From: Streptomyces smyrnaeus
Lineage (GTDB): Bacteria; Actinomycetota; Actinomycetes; Streptomycetales; Streptomycetaceae
DNA: 64,000 nt
Assembly (NCBI RefSeq): GCF_017676345.1
Contig: NZ_JAFFZM010000005.1
Coordinates: 124,001 to 188,000 of the forward strand
Reading direction: 5' to 3'
Shown here: in pieces, positions 1 through 10,229 of the stretch
Layout: each line of letters begins with the position of its first letter
Numbering within the stretch: the stretch's first letter is position 1
Translations under genes and position numbers: made by a program
Notes under the pieces: model-generated
Databases searched by the model: none
Seen by the model: only the letters and a program-made list of their open reading frames with translations
Told to the model about the DNA's origin: nothing

Positions 1-1206
1 GCGGGGCGGCGACGAGGCGGCGCAGTCGGTGAGGATGCGGCTGAGGAAGGCGTAGTGGCCGCAGCTGGGCTCCTGGGAGCCCACCCGGCGCCACCAGGCG
101 GCGATCTCGGGCCAGCCGGGGGCGGAGAGGGAGCCGCCGAACTCCTGGACGGACAGCGCGGCGGTGAGCCCGGCGAAGGCGAGACGGTCGGCCAGCGGCC
201 ATCCGGCGAGGCTGCTGGTGACGAATCCCGCGACGAACACATCGCCGGCGCCCGTGGTGTCCAGGGCCTCCACGGCGATGCCCGGCACGGTGGCGGTCTC
301 CCCGGTGCGGGCGTCCACGGCGTAGGCACCGTCCGCTCCCATGGTGACCACGGCGACCGGTACCTGCTCGGCCAGGGCGTGCGCGGCGGCGTACGGGGTG
401 TCGGCGCGGGTGTAGCGCATCGCCTCGGCGGCGTTGGGCAAGAACGCCTCGCAGTGGGGCAGTTCGGCCAGTGCCGCGAGGTCCCAGCGGCCGGTCTCGT
501 CCCAGCCGACGTCGGCGAAGATGCGGCTGCCGCGCCGTGCGGCGGTCGCGATCCACTCCTGGGCGCGGCCCGGCACCAGCGAGGAGACGCACGCGGTGGC
601 GGGGGGCGGGCACTCGGGAGCGTCCGGGTCGTAGGCGGTGGCGGCGTTCTTGGGGGGTGCCTCGTGCCCGTGGGAGATCATCGTGCGTTCGCCCTCGTAC
701 GCCATCGAGACGGTCACGGGGGAGTGCCAGCCGGGGACGGTGTGGGAGAGGGAGAGGTCGATGCCCTCGCCCGCCTCCAACTCCTCGCGGCAGTAGTCGC
801 CGTACATGTCGTCGCCGAACGCGGCGGCGAGCGAGGTGCGCAGGCCGAGGCGGGCGAGCGCGGTGGCCATGTTGGCGATGCCGCCGGGGGAGGAGCCCAT
901 ACCGCGGGCCCACGACTCGGTGCCGCGTACCGGCGCCGAGTCCAGCCCGGTGAAGATGATGTCGAGGAAGACGGTGCCGGTCAGATAGACGTCCCAGCGG
1001 GGGGCGTCGGAAGGGCGGACCGCCGCCAGCGGGTCGAAGAGCGGGCGGGAGAGGGCGGCGCGGTGCGCCTGCCGGGGGTGCGCGGGGTGCGCCGGGTGCG
1101 GGGGAGCCACGGGGCCGCGTCCCGGCCGGCCGGGCTGGGAACACCCCTGGCCGGAGACCGGCGGCGAACCGGCCTGGGGGTTTTCGCGCGTGCTCACCGT
1201 GCTCAC
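1..1206 (-). CDS. PfkB-family carbohydrate kinase, C-terminus cut by window edge
   Basis: The minus-strand frame stays open from a GTG at 1206 to base 1, giving 402 codons and no stop, so the C-terminus lies outside. Ribokinase/PfkB marks are present: the N-terminal sugar-binding glycine motif GSSPGGIANMATALARLGL and the C-terminal anion-hole/catalytic motif DTTGAGDVFVAGF with its conserved Asp. The product should phosphorylate a sugar or nucleoside with ATP; the substrate cannot be read. The start is supported by GGGGAAGG a few bases upstream. A second in-frame GTG lies at 1197. About 70 Pro/Ala/His-rich residues precede the kinase fold, so a later start is possible. It is co-oriented with the sugar-acid dehydratase gene upstream. 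Confidence 0.85.
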   Translation of the reverse strand, partial: MSTVSTRENPQAGSPPVSGQGCSQPGRPGRGPVAPPHPAHPAHPRQAHRAALSRPLFDPLAAVRPSDAPRWDVYLTGTVFLDIIFTGLDSAPVRGTESWARGMGSSPGGIANMATALARLGLRTSLAAAFGDDMYGDYCREELEAGEGIDLSLSHTVPGWHSPVTVSMAYEGERTMISHGHEAPPKNAATAYDPDAPECPPPATACVSSLVPGRAQEWIATAARRGSRIFADVGWDETGRWDLAALAELPHCEAFLPNAAEAMRYTRADTPYAAAHALAEQVPVAVVTMGADGAYAVDARTGETATVPGIAVEALDTTGAGDVFVAGFVTSSLAGWPLADRLAFAGLTAALSVQEFGGSLSAPGWPEIAAWWRRVGSQEPSCGHYAFLSRILTDCAASSPPR

Positions 1207-1466
1207 CGTGCCTTCCCCGTCGATGTGCTGTCCCCGTTCCGCCACGGCGGGGTGCCCGGCGCGGCGTACCACCGGCGGCTGCCACCAACCGTGCGGCGTG
1301 CCACCGACCATAGTGCCTCCCGGGCCGGGGCCGGGGCCCGTGCGGCGGTGTTCCACCCCACGGGATCACGGGCGCGAGCGGCGGGGAGAACGGCGAGCGG
1401 AACGGCGGGGTGAACGGCGGGCGAGGCCCCCGGTGCACGCTCGTGGCGGCCGCCGGGCGCGGGCTG

Positions 1467-2798
1467 TCACCAGCGGGGCACGGAGGGTGTGACCCACTCC
1501 GGGTCGGCCACCCGCATGGCTGCCGCGTCGTCGCGGTCGCGCAGCGTGCCGTCGTCGGCCAGCCAGCGCTCGTGCAGGGCTGCGAGCCGGTCGTGGTCGA
1601 GCTGGACGCCGAGGCCGGGGGCGTCGGAGACGTCCACACAGCCGTCGCGGAAGACGAGCCGCTCGGTGAGGACGTCCTCGGTCTGCCAGGGGTAGTGGCT
1701 GTCGCAGGCGTGGTCGAGGTCGGGCACGGTGGCCGCGACGTGGGTCATGGCGGCGAGGCTGATGCCCAGGTGGGTGTTGGAGTGCATGGACAGGGCGACG
1801 CCGAAGGTGCGGCAGATCGCGGCGAGTTCGCGGGTGGCGCGCAGCCCGCCCCAGTAGTGATGGTCGCTGAGCACCACTTGGACGGCGCCGCTGGTGAACG
1901 CCTCGGGGATCTCTTCGAGGGTGGTGACGCACATGTTGGTCGCCAGCGGCACGCCGGCGTGTGCGGCGATCCGCGCCATCGCCCGGGTGCCGCTCGCCGG
2001 GTCCTCCAGGTACTCCAGTACGTCGCGCAGTTCGTTCGCCACGTGCAGCGAGGTCTCCACCGACCAGGCGCCGTTGGGGTCCAGCCGCAGCGGCCGGCCG
2101 GGGAAGGCGTCGGCGAGGGCGCGGACGGCGGCGATCTCCTCCTCGGGCGGGAAGACGCCGCCCTTGAGCTTGAAGGAGCCGAAGCCGTACTCGTCCACGA
2201 ACCGGCGGGCCTGCGCGACGATGCCCGCCGGATCGAGCGCGGCCTGCCACTCGTCGGGCTCGCCGGCGGGTTCCGGCGCGGCGCCGGGTCGGCAGGCGCG
2301 GGCGGGGTGGTCAGCCCAGCGGTAGAAGAGGTAGGCGCTGTATTCGACACGCTCGCGCACCTGCCCGCCCAGGAGCGCGTGCACGGGCAGGCCGAGCGTT
2401 TGGCCGAGCGCGTCCAGGCAGGCGACCTCGAAGCCGGACAGCACCGACAGCCGCAGTTTCCCGGCGGTCTGGGTGCCGCGCAGGCCGCCGACGTCGACAC
2501 CGTCCTCGACCCGTTCCTCGGCGACCGCCACCTGACCGGCCCGCAACGCGAGTCCGTTCAGGTCGCTGACCGATGTTCCGGGGAGTGCCGCGGCCAGCGG
2601 CCGTGCGAGATCGAGGTACTTGGTGTCGCCGTAGGTTTCGCCGACCCCGGTGACCCCGCCCGCCGTCTCGATCTGGACGATCAGCCGTGGCGTGTACGGC
2701 TGGTGCACGCCCTGGGTGTTGAGCAGCGGCGGGTCGGCGACGAGCACGGGGGTGAGATGTACGCCGGTGATGGTCAGGTCCTTCACGCGCGTGCTCAT
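1467..2798 (-). CDS. gudD: Glucarate dehydratase-type enolase-superfamily enzyme
   Basis: A 443-residue protein of the mandelate racemase/enolase superfamily, glucarate dehydratase group. These enzymes dehydrate D-glucarate or a related aldarate to a keto-deoxy acid. Visible features are the lid-domain start (TITGVHLTPVLVADPPLL), the Lys motif SFKLKGG, the first metal ligand in RLDPNGAWS, and the late barrel block around SDHHYWGG and SMHSNTHLGISLAAMTH. The His in HSNTHLGIS fits the general base expected in this group. The length matches the family. The gene lies directly upstream of the PfkB kinase on the same strand, suggesting a small sugar-acid catabolic unit. A related acid sugar cannot be excluded as substrate. 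Confidence 0.85.
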   Translation of the reverse strand: MSTRVKDLTITGVHLTPVLVADPPLLNTQGVHQPYTPRLIVQIETAGGVTGVGETYGDTKYLDLARPLAAALPGTSVSDLNGLALRAGQVAVAEERVEDGVDVGGLRGTQTAGKLRLSVLSGFEVACLDALGQTLGLPVHALLGGQVRERVEYSAYLFYRWADHPARACRPGAAPEPAGEPDEWQAALDPAGIVAQARRFVDEYGFGSFKLKGGVFPPEEEIAAVRALADAFPGRPLRLDPNGAWSVETSLHVANELRDVLEYLEDPASGTRAMARIAAHAGVPLATNMCVTTLEEIPEAFTSGAVQVVLSDHHYWGGLRATRELAAICRTFGVALSMHSNTHLGISLAAMTHVAATVPDLDHACDSHYPWQTEDVLTERLVFRDGCVDVSDAPGLGVQLDHDRLAALHERWLADDGTLRDRDDAAAMRVADPEWVTPSVPRW

Positions 2799-3027
2799 GC
2801 TGGCTCCCGCTTCCGGCCCGGTGCCGTCCGGTCCTACCGATGTTTATGTATGCGTACGGAGATTAAGGAGCTGAACAAAGCGGGGTCAAGGGTGCCGAGT
2901 CCGTGGCGCAGGTTTTGCCCAGCGTTGAATCTCCGCGCGTAGATGTGCGGTTGGCTGCGCTGCTACGTTCCCGGGGACCTTCTCCGGGTTCTCATGCCCC
3001 TGCCAACTCGCTGCGAGGAGCCGCGCC

Positions 3028-3819
3028 ATGCCCCGTTCTCTCCGTTCTGTTCTGCCCCTGGTGGCCGTCGCCGCCGTGGCGGGCTCGGCACTCTTCGGGG
3101 TCGGTCAGGCGATGGCCGACCACGCGGTGCCCAGGACCGACAAGGAGATTCCCAACCTCGATCAGGTGAAGACCAGAATCGAGGCGTACTACGGCGACAT
3201 CGAGACATCGGACGGCGAGCACTACGCCTCTCCGCACAGCAACTACGCCCAGCAGACGCGCCGCATCGCGGCCAAGGCCCGCAAGAACCTCGAACGGGAC
3301 CTGCGCGCACACCGCTCAGGGGGCGGCTCGAAGAACAAGCCCGCCGTCGTGTTCGACGTGGACGACACCACGCTGCTGACCTACAACTTCGAGCGGAAGA
3401 TCGGCTACCACTTCACCCCCGAGGCGCAGGACGACTATCTGCGCACCGAGAACATGGACCCGGTCTTCGGGATGCGCAAGCTCGTCAACTGGGCCGACAG
3501 CAAGGGCATCACGGTGTTCCTGGTGACCGGGCGCAAGGAGTACCAGCGCGACTGGAGCGTGCGGAACCTCAAGAAGGTCGGCTACAAGAACCCGGTCGAC
3601 AAGAAGCACTTCTTCCTCAAGAACGAGGAGCACCCGCCTCCCTACCTGGACTGCGGCAGCGACTGCACGACCGTGGAGTACAAGTCGGGCACCCGCAAGC
3701 ACATCGAGGAGCAGGGCTACGACATCCTCGCCAACTTCGGCGACCAGTACAGCGACCTCAAGGGCGGGCACGCCGACCGGAAGGTCAAGCTGCCCAACCC
3801 CATGTACTACCTGCCCTGA
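3028..3819 (+). CDS. Secreted HAD-superfamily acid phosphatase
   Basis: A 263-residue precursor with an N-terminal signal peptide (basic MPRSLR, hydrophobic core to about residue 28, cleavage near QAMA). HAD motif I is FDVDDTT (nucleophile Asp110, acid/base Asp112), motif II is VTGR, and the late acidic motif is GDQYSD. The arrangement fits the plant/bacterial class B acid phosphatase family (PF03767). The protein should act outside the cell or at the envelope and release phosphate from organic esters. The start has GAGGAG (with GCGAGGAG) about 9 bases upstream. The next gene is convergent. Confidence 0.85.
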   Translation: MPRSLRSVLPLVAVAAVAGSALFGVGQAMADHAVPRTDKEIPNLDQVKTRIEAYYGDIETSDGEHYASPHSNYAQQTRRIAAKARKNLERDLRAHRSGGGSKNKPAVVFDVDDTTLLTYNFERKIGYHFTPEAQDDYLRTENMDPVFGMRKLVNWADSKGITVFLVTGRKEYQRDWSVRNLKKVGYKNPVDKKHFFLKNEEHPPPYLDCGSDCTTVEYKSGTRKHIEEQGYDILANFGDQYSDLKGGHADRKVKLPNPMYYLP

Positions 3820-3925
3820 CCGGATACCACCTGCCCGCACCGGCTCGGACCGCTGCCCGCGCCGGTTGCCCGGGCCGCTGCCCGCACGGCTGCCGGAAGC
3901 GGGGCACGGGGCCGGGGCAGGCCGC

Positions 3926-4204
3926 TCACGCTCCTTCCTTGAGCACCTTTCTCACCAGCGCCGACTGCGCCTCGGTGAGTTTGGGGTCGGCGAAGTGGGC
4001 GGTGGCGGCGGAGCCTTCGGACTCCACCCTGACCTCGTAGTGGAACCCGTCGGGCACGCCCATCGGCGCTTCGCCGAGGCCCTCGCGCACCGCCTGGTCG
4101 GCCAGGTGCGCGAGTTCCTCGGCGTCGGGCCGGCCCGCGGTCTGAAGGGTGGCGCGGCGGGTGAGCCCGCCGAAGCCACCCGTGCGGATGACAGTGATAC
4201 GCAT
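3926..4204 (-). CDS. Emfourin-like protease inhibitor
   Basis: A 92-residue protein starting MRITVIRTGGFGGLTR; an upstream ATG at 4234 would add ten residues but gives an atypical N-terminus. The start and the spacing of the conserved residues resemble emfourin, the small inhibitor encoded next to protealysin-like M4 proteases. It has no signal peptide, so it should act in the cytoplasm, where its partner protease also seems to be made. It lies 77 bases downstream of the M4 protease gene on the same strand, as expected for an enzyme-inhibitor pair. Assignment rests on sequence feel plus context. Confidence 0.75.
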   Translation of the reverse strand: MRITVIRTGGFGGLTRRATLQTAGRPDAEELAHLADQAVREGLGEAPMGVPDGFHYEVRVESEGSAATAHFADPKLTEAQSALVRKVLKEGA

Positions 4205-4281
4205 ACGTCCATCTTCCCGGCAATCCGGCCGCACGTTAAGTACCGCAGGGACTGCTTCGGGACGAGGACGTCAGCGAGCTG

Positions 4282-5379
4282 TCACCTCGCGGTCACACCC
4301 ACCTCGGACCAGCACTTGCGTACCGCCTCGTGCTCGTCGCTGCCGTCGCCGTAGCGGGACTTGGCGGCCTCGGTGGTCGCCGTGGCGAAGGTCGCGAAGT
4401 CCGTGTCCGGCTGCAGCGAACCGCCGGTGAGGGTGTCGTACCAGATCTGGCCGGCGCGCTCCCAGGCGTTGCCGCCCAGCTCCATGGCGAGGGTGTAGAA
4501 GGCATGGTTGGGGATGCCGGAGTTGATGTGCACCCCGCCGTTGTCGGCGCCGGTGTTGACGTAGTCCTCCATCTTCGCCGGCTGCGGGTCCTTGCCGAGC
4601 ACGTCGTCGTGGTAGGCCGTGCCGGGTGCCTTCATCGAGCGCAGCGCCTGGCCCTCCACCCGGTCGGTGAACAGCCCGGAGCCGATCAGCCAGTCCGCGT
4701 CCTGTGCGCTCTGGCCCAGGCTGTGCTGCTTGATCAGGGCGCCGAAGACGTCGGAGACCGACTCGTTGAGCGCCCCGGACTGGCCCTGGTACTCCAGATT
4801 GGCGCTGTACTGGGTCACGCCGTGGGTCAGCTCGTGGCCGATGACGTCCACCGGCAGGGTGAAATCCCGGAAGAGTTCGCCGTCGCCGTCGCCGAACACC
4901 ATGCGCTCGCCGTCCCAGAAGGCGTTGGCGTACTCCTCGCCGTAGTGCACCGTCGCGTCCAGGGCCAGCCCCGCGCCGTCGATCGAGTAGCGGTCGTAGA
5001 CGCTCAGGAACAGCTCGAAGGTGGCACCCAGGCCCGCGTAGGCGCGGTTGACCGAGGCGTCCTGGACGGGCTCGCTGCCCTCCTCGCGCACCGTCTTGCC
5101 GGGCAGCGTCTCCTTGTTCTCCGCGTCGGAGATGGTGCGCTGCGGTTTGCGGTCCGCGGGGTCGATGTCCGGCGCCACGGGGGCTGCGGAGAGCAGGCCG
5201 TGACGCACAGTGGTGATCTGGCGGCGGGTGCGCTGGGTCGCGTCCCGCTCCAACGTGCGCCGCGCCGGCCGGGAGAGAACCTCGTCGCTGTTCCTGGATA
5301 CCTGGTCGAGGAGGTGTGGAGGCACGATCGTGCAGAAGACGGGATGGGTCTGCGGTGAGTGCGCGCGATGTGCGTTCAT
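4282..5379 (-). CDS. Protealysin-like M4 metallopeptidase
   Basis: A 365-residue zinc protease of the thermolysin family. The zinc site is HELTHG (His182, Glu183, His186) with Glu206 in NESVSD as third ligand. His284 in GGVHINSGIPNHAF corresponds to the thermolysin transition-state His. There is no signal peptide. The short N-terminal propeptide carries PPHLLDQV (residues 20-27), the PPL-type motif of protealysin-like enzymes. This differs from the classical secreted neutral proteases of Streptomyces, which have long propeptides. I start at MNAHRAH (5379); an in-frame ATG three codons earlier (5388) is possible. The emfourin-like inhibitor gene follows. Confidence 0.88.
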   Translation of the reverse strand: MNAHRAHSPQTHPVFCTIVPPHLLDQVSRNSDEVLSRPARRTLERDATQRTRRQITTVRHGLLSAAPVAPDIDPADRKPQRTISDAENKETLPGKTVREEGSEPVQDASVNRAYAGLGATFELFLSVYDRYSIDGAGLALDATVHYGEEYANAFWDGERMVFGDGDGELFRDFTLPVDVIGHELTHGVTQYSANLEYQGQSGALNESVSDVFGALIKQHSLGQSAQDADWLIGSGLFTDRVEGQALRSMKAPGTAYHDDVLGKDPQPAKMEDYVNTGADNGGVHINSGIPNHAFYTLAMELGGNAWERAGQIWYDTLTGGSLQPDTDFATFATATTEAAKSRYGDGSDEHEAVRKCWSEVGVTAR

Positions 5380-5667
5380 ACAGAGCAATGTGGCACTCCG
5401 TTACCGAGCTGTCACCGGTTGCGGCGATGATTCGCGCAAAACGGTGTTGAACCGGGTAGCGTGATGCCCTTTTTCGTCCACTTCTCCGATATCGGCGCAC
5501 GCCTCCGGTCACGCGCGGTGACCGCCGTCAGTCGTCGGGCTTCGCCGTCACGCTCCGCTGTCACCTCCGCCACCGGGCCCGCCCTCGCCCGCCCCCTCCT
5601 CCGCGTTCCGGCACCCGGCACCCGTGTCCCGCTGCCGCCTTCCGGTATCCCGCATGGTGATACGCCA
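5380..5667. other. Non-coding gap between the M4 protease and the leuA control region
   Basis: The 288 bases hold no gene I can support. The left part is the protease upstream region. The right part, just before the leuA promoter, contains an inverted repeat GTATC-9-GATAC (5645-5663) about five bases upstream of the -35 box, which could be an operator. The rest is pyrimidine-rich with no evident hairpin of terminator strength. Confidence 0.4.
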
Positions 5668-5696
5668 CTGAGAGCCCGCCGGACCTCCGTTATGCT
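5668..5696 (+). promoter_or_regulatory. leuA leader promoter (-35/-10)
   Basis: CTGAGA at 5668-5673 and TATGCT at 5691-5696 are separated by 17 bases. The leader-peptide ATG begins nine bases after the -10 box, where transcription would normally start or nearly so, implying a leaderless transcript. Read by eye, not scored. Confidence 0.6.
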
Positions 5697-5705
5697 GCGA
5701 ACATC

Positions 5706-5734
5706 ATGCGTTTCGGGCTGCTTCTTCTTAGCTG

Positions 5735-5753
<19 letters not shown>
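5706..5753 (+). CDS. Leucine-rich leader peptide of leuA
   Basis: A 15-codon ORF encoding MRFGLLLLSCRGEGL followed by TAG. Four consecutive leucine codons (CTG CTT CTT CTT) sit in the middle, and three of the four are CTT, which is rare in such GC-rich genomes. Leucine-tRNA shortage would therefore stall ribosomes strongly. The peptide lies 84 bases before leuA. Its last third runs into the left arm of the hairpin at 5735-5782. This is the classical layout of transcription attenuation by a leader peptide, predicted for actinobacterial leu genes. There is no Shine-Dalgarno, consistent with a leaderless mRNA. Confidence 0.8.
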
Positions 5754-7634
<1,881 letters not shown>

Positions 7635-7690
7635 GCCGCGTACGCCGTGGCAGGCCGCCGTTTCGGTGGTGGCCCGCCACGGCTTGTACC

Positions 7691-7807
7691 GGTGAGGGGG
7701 TGCCCCTTGCTGTCGTCTGCGGGCTGTCCGTCCGCGGTGGCTGTGGGGGCACCTCCCGGCCGAAGGCTGGGGGAGCGCAGTTCCCCGCGCCCCTGTCGGG
7801 GCGCGCG
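7691..7807 (+). repeat. Dispersed intergenic repeat, copy A
   Basis: This fills most of the gene-free stretch 7635-7951. It opens with GGTGAGGGGGTGCCCC and ends in a perfect 8-bp hairpin, CGCGCCCC (7786-7793) with GGGGCGCG (7798-7805). Bases 7737-7778 are identical over all 42 positions to the reverse complement of 54356-54397. A shorter relative is at 38176-38266. Such intergenic repeats are familiar in Streptomyces. The end hairpin may serve as a terminator for leuA. Confidence 0.7.
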
Positions 7808-7951
7808 TCTTGCGCGTCGGCCGGCCGGAGTCGGGGGTAGGAGAGGGGTGCGGGGGCTGAAAAACTTCCCAGGGGCTGTCTCCGGCGCCCGGCTGTGGTT
7901 AATATCACGTCACCCGGCGACGTTGCCGAATCGTGATGGAGGTGCGAGGCC

Positions 7952-8620
7952 ATGCGCCAACGACCCTTCCGTGTACGTCTCGCAGGGGTCCGCACGAGCT
8001 GGCGCACCCTCGATGACGGCGACTTCTTCTGCCCCGACTGCGGAGGCGACCGCCGCTACCGCAGACGGACCGGGCGGCGCCGCTTCGTCGTTCTGGGCGT
8101 CCCGCTGCTCCCGCGCGGTCCGGCCGGGCCCGTCGTCGAATGCGTCGCCTGCCGCGGCCACTTCGGCGCCGACACCCTGGACCGGCCCACCACCTCCCGG
8201 CTGGCAGGCATGCTGCGCGAGGCGGTGCACAGCGTGGCGCTCGCCGTGCTGGCCGCGGGCGGCTCGGACGCGCGCGCCGCGCGCGAGACGGCCGCCGAGA
8301 CGGTTCGGGCGGCCGGGTTCCCCGGCTGCACCGAGGAGAAGCTGACCGCGCTGCTGGCCGCCCTCACCGCGGAGAGCAGACAGCACGGCCACGGCAGGAT
8401 CACCCTGGAGATCGAGCTGCACGAGGTGCTCGCCCCGCTCACCCCGCACCTGGCCGTGCCGGGGCGGGAGAGCCTGCTGCTGCAGGGGGCGCGGATCGCA
8501 CTCGCCGACGGGGTGTACTGCTCGGCCGAGCGTGAGGTGCTGGCCACCATCGGCCGGGCGTTGGAGATCGGCGCCGAGGACGTGGACCGGCTGCTGGTCC
8601 AGGCCCGCACCCCCTCCTGA
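7952..8620 (+). CDS. TerB-like protein with N-terminal zinc ribbon
   Basis: A 222-residue protein. Two CxxC pairs, CPDC (27-30) and CVAC (64-67), form a probable zinc ribbon on the N-terminal third. The C-terminal half is helical and resembles the TerB/tellurite-resistance-like domain (ESLLLQGARIALADGVYCSAEREVL, the typical acidic repeat pattern). Streptomyces homologues are usually labelled TerB family, but no ter operon is nearby, so a role in tellurite resistance is not implied. It has no signal peptide and stands alone between leuA and a glucosidase gene. Confidence 0.7.
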   Translation: MRQRPFRVRLAGVRTSWRTLDDGDFFCPDCGGDRRYRRRTGRRRFVVLGVPLLPRGPAGPVVECVACRGHFGADTLDRPTTSRLAGMLREAVHSVALAVLAAGGSDARAARETAAETVRAAGFPGCTEEKLTALLAALTAESRQHGHGRITLEIELHEVLAPLTPHLAVPGRESLLLQGARIALADGVYCSAEREVLATIGRALEIGAEDVDRLLVQARTPS

Positions 8621-8706
8621 CGCGCTCGCCACCCGCTCCCTCGGTGGCCGGTCGCGGGGCCGCCCGCGGCATTGACTCGGGGCGGGGGTGCTGGTGGGCT
8701 CCCGGC

Positions 8707-10071
8707 ATGACGAGCCATCAGCCGCTGCCCGCCTTCCCCGACGGCTTCCTGTGGGGTGTGTCCACCTCCGCCTTCCAGATCGAGGGCGCATCGGCCGAGG
8801 ACGGGCGCGGGCCCTGCGCCTGGGACGCCTTCACCCGCCGTACCGGTCGGATCAAGGACGGCAGCGACGCCGCCGTCGCCACCGACCACTACCACCGCTG
8901 GCCCGAGGACGTGGCACTGCTGCGCGAACTGGGCGTCGACGCCTACCGGTTCTCCCTCTCCTGGCCCCGCGTCCTGCCCTCGGGCGGTGGACAGCTCAAC
9001 CGACCGGGGCTGGACTTCTACGACAGGCTCGTCGACACGCTGTGCGAGGCCGGTATCCAGCCGGTGCCCACCCTCTTCCACTGGGACACCCCGCTGGCGC
9101 TGGAGGAGCGCGGCGGCTGGCTGCGCCGGGAGACGGCGCACCTGTTCGCCGACTACGCCGATATCGTCGCCGCCCGCCTCGGGGACCGGGTGAACCGCTG
9201 GATCACCCTCAACGAACCGGCCGAGCTGACCCTGCTCGGCTACGGTCTCGGCGTCCACGCGCCCGGCGAGCGGCTGCTGTTCGACGCGCTGCCCGCCGCG
9301 CACCACCAACTGCTCGGGCACGGGCTGGCGGTCCGCGCGCTGCGGGCCAACGGCGCGGACTCCATCGGTATCGCCAACTCGCACGGTCCCGTCCGGCCGC
9401 TGTCCGACAGCCCGGCCGACACCGGGGCAGCGGACTTCTACGACACCCTCACCAATCACCTGTTCGCCGACCCGTTGCTGCTGGGACGCTACCCGGACCA
9501 GGAGTTGGCCGAGCTGCTGCCCGGACCGGTCGAGGACGACCTGGAGGCGATCGGCGAACCGCTCGACTGGTACGGGATCAACTACTACCGGCCCACCGTG
9601 GTCGGCGCGGGCGGAGAAGGCGGCAAGTTCGCGGGTGTGGACATCCCCGCCGAAGTCCCGTTCACCCTCCACGAGACACCCGGCCGGGAACGCACCGGGT
9701 CCGGCTGGGCCGTCGTCCCCGAAGGGCTGACCGACACGCTGCGCACCCTGGGCGAACGGTACGGTGACCGGCTGCCGCCGGTGCTCATCACCGAGAACGG
9801 CTGCGCGTACCCGGACCGCACCCACGACGGCCGCCGGATCGACTTCCTCGACGCGCATCTGCGTGCGCTGCACACCGCCCTCACGGAAGGCGCCGATGTG
9901 CGCGGCTACTTCATCTGGTCGCTGCTCGACAACTTCGAGTGGGCCGAGGGCTACACACAGCGCTTCGGCCTCGTGCACGTGGACTACGCGACCATGGAGC
10001 GCACGCCCAAGGACTCCTTCCACTGGCTGCGCCGCGCACTTGCGGCCCGGCGTACCGCGGGGCCCCGCTGA
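8707..10071 (+). CDS. GH1 family beta-glucosidase
   Basis: A 454-residue family 1 glycoside hydrolase. The acid/base Glu170 is in the motif TLNEP and the nucleophile Glu363 in ITENG. The glycone-binding block DNFEWAEGYTQRFGLVHVD and the N-terminal FPDGFLWGVSTSAFQIEGA are conserved. No secretion signal is present, so it probably splits imported cellobiose or other beta-glucosides in the cytoplasm. I start at ATG 8707; an upstream ATG/GTG at 8644 would add 21 atypical residues. No sugar transporter adjoins it. Confidence 0.93.
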   Translation: MTSHQPLPAFPDGFLWGVSTSAFQIEGASAEDGRGPCAWDAFTRRTGRIKDGSDAAVATDHYHRWPEDVALLRELGVDAYRFSLSWPRVLPSGGGQLNRPGLDFYDRLVDTLCEAGIQPVPTLFHWDTPLALEERGGWLRRETAHLFADYADIVAARLGDRVNRWITLNEPAELTLLGYGLGVHAPGERLLFDALPAAHHQLLGHGLAVRALRANGADSIGIANSHGPVRPLSDSPADTGAADFYDTLTNHLFADPLLLGRYPDQELAELLPGPVEDDLEAIGEPLDWYGINYYRPTVVGAGGEGGKFAGVDIPAEVPFTLHETPGRERTGSGWAVVPEGLTDTLRTLGERYGDRLPPVLITENGCAYPDRTHDGRRIDFLDAHLRALHTALTEGADVRGYFIWSLLDNFEWAEGYTQRFGLVHVDYATMERTPKDSFHWLRRALAARRTAGPR

Positions 10072-10229
10072 CGGGGTGGCCCGCAGCGGGAGTACGACCG
10101 GGGGAGTAACCGGGGCCGCGGGCCGCCTGCGGGGGTAGCGGAGGTTCGGTCCGGGGGGCGACGAAGCGGGGGTGTCGGGCGGCGAGTCTGGTCGCAAGCC
10201 AGCATCCCGACGGAAAAAGGGGGAACCGG

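Noticed and set aside
7952..8620. Reading the TerB-like gene as evidence of a tellurite-resistance system
   Set aside because: No terD, terC or other ter genes are near; TerB-like domains also occur in unrelated contexts.
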